DNA of 64,000 bases from Scilla litardierei. Its lineage: Eukaryota > Streptophyta > Magnoliopsida > Asparagales > Asparagaceae. How positions within the stretch are numbered: the stretch's first letter is position 1; each line of letters starts with the position of its first letter. The position numbers were made by a program, and so were the translations under genes. The notes below the pieces were generated by a model. The model did not search any database and was not told the origin of the DNA. It saw only the letters and a list, made by a program, of their open reading frames with translations. Location: assembly GCA_030789695.1 (NCBI GenBank), contig JAULAV010002341.1:62001-126000 (forward strand), given 5' to 3'. Positions 57,923 through 64,000 of this stretch are shown piece by piece.

Positions 57923-60359
57923 TGTAACGGCCGGTACTCACTATTCGTTATACGGTTGTGCGTATGGAAATTTCGGATAACTGGTTAGTTTTGTTGCTTG
58001 TATGTGAGTCGTGTTGTTGAGTCGATAGGGCCGTAGCACCTTAGTTACATCCTTAGCAAGCCAACCCCGACGTGTGCCCAACTTGAGTCGCCATTGGGCC
58101 CTGTTTCCTTTGTACGCGTATCTTCCTTGAAGTTCGCGTATTTTTCTTAGCCTTATCTTTCATCCGGACCCTAGTGTGTGATATGTCGTTGTGACCCTCT
58201 CAGAGAGTATTAAATTGTGGAATTCATTTGGAAAGACATTTCCCGGGTCGTTCTCCCACGGTTTGACTTTGGTTGATGAGACGTCACGATTTTCACTTTT
58301 GTCGTGAGACGTTTTTATTTTTAGTTTCGTTCCTCGTCATCGAAATTGTAATCCGCCTTCTCTGTTTTGTTTCTCTCGTCGACACGGTCACCCCAGTATT
58401 TATTTCACGATTTTTGGACTTCGTTTGATCCACTTTCACTTTTCTCCCCAATTTAAATATTGTTTAACCCTAAGTTTCACATATTTTTAGTCCCTAATAA
58501 TTTTTTATTAATAATAATATTCTCCTAAATGTTGACCAAGCCCATGTTTTCCCTCTTAACCGCACACACAACAGGTTGGAGAGAGGGAGTGAAGTATTGG
58601 GCTTTTTAATATTATAATAGCACGATTTTAACCTATAAACAACTCTACCTTTAAGCCTTGCCCCTCTACCCACGTGACCAAGCCTCTCTCTCTATTATAT
58701 TAGCCCTAGGTTAGCTATCTCTCCCAGCAGAAGCAAAAACCCGCCGCCACTAAACTTTTTCCCGCACGCAACGAAAACCCCCGGCGCTCTCCGCCTTGTG
58801 CTCGCACGGAGGCCTCCCCTCGCCGTTCACCCTCGCCCAGACCCACGCCGGCGTCCCCGTGAACCGCCCTAGCCCACCGGAATCTTTGCCGGTGTCCTCC
58901 AGGCGCGGCAACGCCATGCAGTGCCCAGCAGCTGCTGCTGCTCTTTGGCAGCCCTCCACGGCGGCGCCACCACGCTCCTAGACCCACGTTGGCTCTCCGG
59001 CGGTCCTCACTCCGACCGAACCTCGCCCTCTCACCGCTGTCTTGTGCAGTAGCTCCCTTGGCCGCTATTTCACGTGAACAGCAGCCACCCGTCGCGTGGC
59101 AGCGACGCGCGACATCTCTTCGGACTGTTGACGGCCTCCTCTCATGTTGCTCGACGTCCTCGCTCCTTCACCTGCAACCACCAAGAGTTATAGCTTTTTA
59201 AAGGTTAGTTGATTTATTATTAGATGAGTTAGTTTGCAGTTGTTAGGGTTCTAAATATTAGGATGCTATCGTTGCTTGTTATATCATCAAGGTAGAATGA
59301 CATACTTATTTGTTATGGTTCATATTAATAGCTAGGGTTAGTTATTAATAGTTAGAATTAGTTTGTTATATTACTGTCATTCTATAGGAATTCAAATAGA
59401 ATGAGATAAAGTATTGGTATTTTGCTAGTGATTCAATTAACCTTAGGTTAGTATCTTTATTTATGCTGATACATTACTTTAAAGTACTGCATGTGTTTTT
59501 AGAATGATTAAATTCATTTACTGGGTTACCTACTCGAAATTATTCCTAGGGTATACTATCATGCTAGCTGTTATAAGTTATGGGTATATTAGTTGGTATA
59601 AATTAGTTTACCTGAATGTTATAAAACTCCGATTTCATAATAACAGTATTTATATATTAAGCAATTGCTATCTGATGTGTTAATCAGGAGTACACAGATT
59701 GTAAGTTTAATCTAATAGTTAAACAGTACCCGTACTTCAATAAATACGTAAGTTGATTAATAAGTTATTTTCACTTAAACTGATATCGAAATCCGATAAC
59801 GCAGAAAACGTACGCGCTTTCTGTACGGACTCGTCGACACCAAGAACTCCAGGATCAGGCAAGTGAAACTTGCCAACTTTTGCTTTAGGCCATGTTTTAG
59901 GCAACCCCCTTGTTTTTAGCGTAAAAGAGACTAAACAGTGAAATGATAGCTGTCTAGACGCAACTTTAAGTTCTAGCTTGACAACGAAGCTAGATCTGTC
60001 ACCCTGCCATGTCATTCATGCATTTTTGCCTGTCACGTTTAATTTCCTTATCTTTACGCACTTACTTTATACATTGCCATGACATGCATCTTAAACTTGT
60101 CATCCCATGCTTGAATGTTGCATTCGTAGCACACGCTACTATACTTCCTTGTCCAGGCTAGGCACCTGCGTTGCAGGCACAACCCTATGCCAAATACACT
60201 TCCTGGCTCGTGATCCAGAAGAGGGCTACTTGTGTTGGTCAAAAGCCAATGCCCGATACACGTGGAGGGGTAAGGATAAGCGATCACTTGAGCTTAGGAG
60301 TTGGCCCGTACAACCACTCCAGCCAAAAGGCGTAATCTCTGTGCACGACATGTTTACTT
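57923..60359 (+). repeat. Tekay-like LTR E, interrupted by a SIRE-like LTR
   Basis: Starts TGTAACGGCCGG inside the gag of D and contains the Tekay LTR block GGCAAGTGAAACTTGCC / GCTTGACAACGAAGCTAG (about 59855-59990). It also has the block with GGCACAACCCTATGCC (60177). It breaks at 60359, about 500 bp before the expected LTR end, where another element inserted. The candidate duplication on its left is GCACG; the partner is outside the window. Only short ORFs lie inside. Confidence 0.7.
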
Positions 60360-62561
60360 TGTTGGATCTGGATCCTAGCCTAGAGGGGGGGTGAATAGGC
60401 TAATAAAAAATTCTCGTGCAACTCACGAGAAATCACACGCAGTTAAAAGCACAACCAGAGTAATGAAAGGCAGACACAGGGTACACAGCAGATTTACCCT
60501 GGTTCGGTCGTCCCAACGACCTACTCCAGCCCCCAAAGCAGATACTAGATTGAATAGTGCAATAGGTACAAAGTCACAAGTTAGAGCACGCTCAAAGCAC
60601 CCTCTACGTCTCTACACTCGCCAGACTCTCAGTACCCGACACACAGCGTTTCCTCTCACTATCAATCCTAGCAAAGCTTTCTACCAGCTAGTCCCAAACT
60701 AGCTGGGTCCCACTTGTCTAGTCCCAACTAGACAAGTCCCAAAATAGTCACCAAAACAGGTAAAAGTTTCCCCACAGAGAACGTTACACTAAGACAAAAA
60801 TAAAAGAGTTTAAGGGTTTAGAAATGCTCAGTTTGTGTCCGTGTAGGCGTCTCTGTCAATCAGCACGTCGTCAGCTCCAATCTGACGTAAACGATGTCTC
60901 AATCTGACTCCTGGATTGCAAATACCACTCTGGTCTATGTGCAAAGAAATTCCAGTTCAAATCCAGATAAAGTCGGTCTGTGCACTCGGCAACTCCTTAA
61001 AAAACCAGCCACGTCGCCCTTTAAAATTCGTGCACCCGCTATTTTTCTGATCGATCTCGCGAAGCTCCATTTGCCACGTCAGCGCAATTCTTCGCGATTC
61101 GTTCACCTCCTCACGTGATCAAGCGGCCTCCGTGTTAAATATCCGCCGTTGATTTCGCTCCGCTTCGTTCGATCGCCTCCTCTCGTAATCGCCCATGTCA
61201 GCTGCTATTCGATAGCGATTCGGGCTTCTTTCGTCTAGGGCATGCATGGTACGGGTTCGAACGGCGACAGCATTAACTCCACGGCGACTTCGACGGCGGC
61301 TACGTTCTCTCCACGGAAGGCGACAGCCACTTCAACTTCTTTGTCAACGACGAGGAGCTTCCACTTCGGCGAGAGCTTCAGCGGCGACAATGGCAAGCTT
61401 CTGCACACGACGTCAGCGTCGGTGATCTCTTTCAACGGCGGTGATGGCTTCTACAGCAGCAGGCGACTTCTCGTTTTGTGGCGATGGCGAAGACGACTTC
61501 TCCAGCGATGGCTTCGGAACGAGCAGCTCGTCGATCCACAACTACACAATGAAGAGGTTGACGTCGACTTCGTTCTTTCGCATACAGCGGTGGGCTTTCG
61601 ATGGCGACGACAGCGGTCACGTCTCGGCGACGAGGGATTCTCCGCCTGCAGTGATGGTTCAGCGGCAACTCAGCACCTTCGAACGGTGGCGCCTCCTTCT
61701 TTGCAGCAACAGCGAAGTCTTCGATCACCTCACAGCGACGGTGTTCTTCGATCAGGTCACAGCGGTGGCTTCTCCGATGATAACGACGACGGCGACGATC
61801 AGCAGCAGCTTCACTTCGTTCACGGCGTCTCCGGCGTCGAGATGATCTTGAGGAGATGACAATACGACGACTTCTTCTAGCTTTTCTCCACGGTGATGTC
61901 GGTGACCTTCGGCAGCGAAGACGGCGGGAGATCTCTCCGATGGCGAGGTCACGGTGCAGGGCTTCCGGTGGCACGGCTTTCGTTTGCTTCTCTTCTCCGA
62001 TGATGATGGCTTGAAGATTGATGCTTGGCCTATGAAGATGATTGCAGCAATTGTGTTATGGCTTGAGGAGTGATGCTTGGCTTATGGAGTTTGATGCTTG
62101 GCGATTATTTTTGTTGCCCTCTCCCTTTTTGTATTACCGTGATAAGAATTGTAGCCCCCTTTTTGATTGCTGCCGCAAGCCCCTCACAATTTTTGTATAG
62201 CCGCACGTTTATTGTGTAGCCACACAATGATATTTATAATGTAGTGTTAGGGTTTGCAAGATGGCAAGGGATAGGGAATTTGAATGTGATAGAATTTGTA
62301 TTGGCTAAGGAATTTGAATGGCCATAGGATATATTCCAATAATCAAATAGGATTTGGCCCCATCTATTCACGTTGGTCCAAGTCCAACTACTTTGTGCAC
62401 ACACACACTCCATCTCTCCCAATGTGCTATGCGAATAGCAATTCTGCCAAATAGCCTAGATATATTGTTTCGCCAAGCCTGAAACACACTGGACACACAC
62501 ATTAGATATCACGACACGTTTGTCATCATCAAACCAAGTTCCTAGATCGTTGCTTCCAACA
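60360..62561 (-). repeat. 3' LTR of a SIRE/Maximus-like Ty1/copia element
   Basis: On the minus strand TGTTGGAAGC to GATCCAACA, 2,202 bp. It ends with the typical CCTATTCACCCCCCCTCTAG stretch and starts after an AAAAGGGGGAGAT polypurine tract. Both features fit SIRE/Maximus elements. Left flank TACTT (60355-60359) is the candidate target duplication. 61240-61980 is rich in CGACGG-type words and open in several frames without a plausible protein. Confidence 0.65.
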
Positions 62562-62574
62562 ATCTCCCCCTTTT
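62562..62574 (-). promoter_or_regulatory. polypurine tract of the SIRE-like element
   Basis: AAAAGGGGGAGAT on the minus strand next to the LTR start. Further AAGGGGGAG copies lie at about 62722, 62740, 62774 and 62832. Confidence 0.7.
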
Positions 62575-64000
62575 GGTGATGACAAACCCATAAAAGATTT
62601 GATCAATAGAAATGAGTGTGTGAAGTGTGTTGAAGGGTGTAATGCAATATGAATCATGAGATGAATATTCAAGCACTACAACATGGCATGCACAAACTAA
62701 TAACAGATACAATAGCATGCTCCCCCTTCTCTCAAGCTCCCCCTTCAACTAGTATTCAAGAATATTGCAGGCTCCCCCTTCAACAAATAATAACAACATC
62801 AAAGCTCAAAGCTGTCAAAATCTTTTCTTTCTCCCCCTTTGTAATCACCAAAAGTGGATTAATGAAGGCACAAAAATATCACATGCAAAAATAAATCATT
62901 ATTAGAAGTAGCGTGCAATTTGCATGAGTATTCCAAATAATAGACAGTTCAGATTCATAGAATTTCATAACAGGACTTCTCCACCTTTGTGTAAGTGTAG
63001 TGATATAGCCAATAAAGTACAAGAGGAGATTCAATTTCAAATATTCAACCAAATCAATCCGCATTTTCCACTTTTCATGAAAATCACTAGGATTGATTTT
63101 TCCCACCTCATCAAAGATGAGTTCAAGTTACCGAATCCCAAAACATGGCCTAAAAGGACTTTTAAATGTGGGATGGCATTGCTTGACGAGTTAAATACAC
63201 CAACGCTAATGATTACCCATGTAGCACAAGTTGGATACTCGTGGGTTGTGTTTTAGCCATGAAGTGTATCCATTTTTCATACGGAGCAAATGTCGTTTTT
63301 TTTTAAAATTATTTTGTGCTCAATTTTAATTCATGGCTAAACACATCATATCCCTTAGAAATTTCAGAGATTAATCATTCCTACATTCACTTTCCATTAT
63401 TCTTCAAAAGAATCTCCAAAAGCACTAAAAAGTCAAATATCGTGAAAGTGCAAATGTAGGTGTAGAAGTCAAGTTTGAAACTTATGAGACATGTCATGGC
63501 TACTAAAAAGAATAACATCATGTTCATGTAGCTACAACAATAATGAATTGACTTCTACAAGGGATAGAATTGATCATTCATACAATATCACTCAAGAGAT
63601 TCAAAAGAGGATTCAATAAGCACACATTTTTTTTTGATTTTTCAATTTTTTTTTTCAGAAATAAAAACATTAAAAATCATCCATGCAAGCACACAAACCA
63701 AAAATAAGTCAAGCACACAAAAAACCTATGAAGGTATGCAATGCAATGCAAAGAGGGATAGAAGTTATACCTTCTCGTCGCTATTTGACGAAGGAGCTAA
63801 AAGAATGAAACATTGAATTTAACGCTCCTCGCCAAACCTCCATCACACCTACATGAAAGGTGTTAAGTGTGACCTTGGAATCCAACAAGGTCCACTAGTG
63901 TTAGCCAATATTGTTTTAGGAACCCACACTTGTTTAAACTTGATTTTAGTGTTCCTAAATTTACAATAGTATGAAGTATGGCATACACTATCACAAGTAT
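62575..64000 (-). other. 3' internal non-coding part of the SIRE-like element
   Basis: Repeated polypurine words up to 62840, then AT-rich sequence. A 110-codon ORF on the opposite strand (62924-63256) shows no known domain. No pol sequence is reached before the window ends. Confidence 0.5.

Noticed and set aside
61242..61974. Overlapping long ORFs on both strands (205, 180 and 134 codons)
   Set aside because: They lie in an LTR stretch of CGACGG-like low complexity that is open in several frames; none gives a recognisable protein.
62924..63256. 110-codon plus-strand ORF in the SIRE-like internal region
   Set aside because: Antisense to the element, no domain recognised, and no second copy in the window to test conservation.

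Overview
The window is a gene-poor, heterochromatin-like piece of a flowering-plant nuclear genome. Every recognisable coding sequence belongs to a transposable element, and I found no host gene, tRNA, rRNA or CRISPR array. The evidence for a plant is the element families: chromodomain Ty3/gypsy elements of Tekay/Del type, gag-only LTR elements primed by tRNA-Asp (Athila/Tat-like), Ty1/copia including a SIRE/Maximus-like LTR, a PIF/Harbinger element with plant-type introns, and a Mutator-like MITE. The species cannot be named from the sequence.

Layout. 1-5265: 3' part of a Tekay-like pol (RNase H, integrase, chromodomain), its LTR, then a second truncated LTR with 5' leader. 5266-7760: decayed sequence ending in a cytosine-poor tract. 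7736-10147: 5' end of a minus-strand Athila/Tat-like element. 10148-12884: broken copia element carrying a 303-bp inverted-repeat insertion. 12885-22465: two related copia elements tail to tail, forming a ~3.2-kb-arm inverted repeat. 22591-54588: a large PIF/Harbinger element (transposase, Myb/SANT ORF1, GRF zinc-finger ORF, internal minisatellite) split by two LTR retrotransposons. The first is Tekay element B (23199-38724), which itself holds gag-only element A (26962-32734), which holds a Mutator-like MITE (29834-30077). The second is gag-only element C (47357-54415), a chimera with two gag modules and two primer-binding sites. 55789-57922: gag-only element D, cut by a Tekay-like LTR (57923-60359), itself cut by a SIRE-like LTR (60360-62561) whose body runs off the right edge.

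Nesting borders are supported by target-site duplications read directly: ATCAA for Tekay B, CACAC for A, ATAAAAATA for the MITE, and CACAG/CGCAG for C. The insertion order in the main stack is Harbinger, then Tekay B, then A, then the MITE.

Most interesting: (i) a 71-nt spliceosomal-looking intron at the same codon of the integrase in two separate Tekay copies, plus a possible second intron at the gag-protease border; (ii) a 35-codon acidic ORF with conserved start, stop and length in four Tekay LTR copies; (iii) a GRF zinc-finger gene lying inside the Harbinger element; (iv) the two-gag, two-PBS chimera; (v) the copia inverted pair. The Harbinger transposase is the only near-complete ORF set; almost all others carry stop codons or frameshifts.
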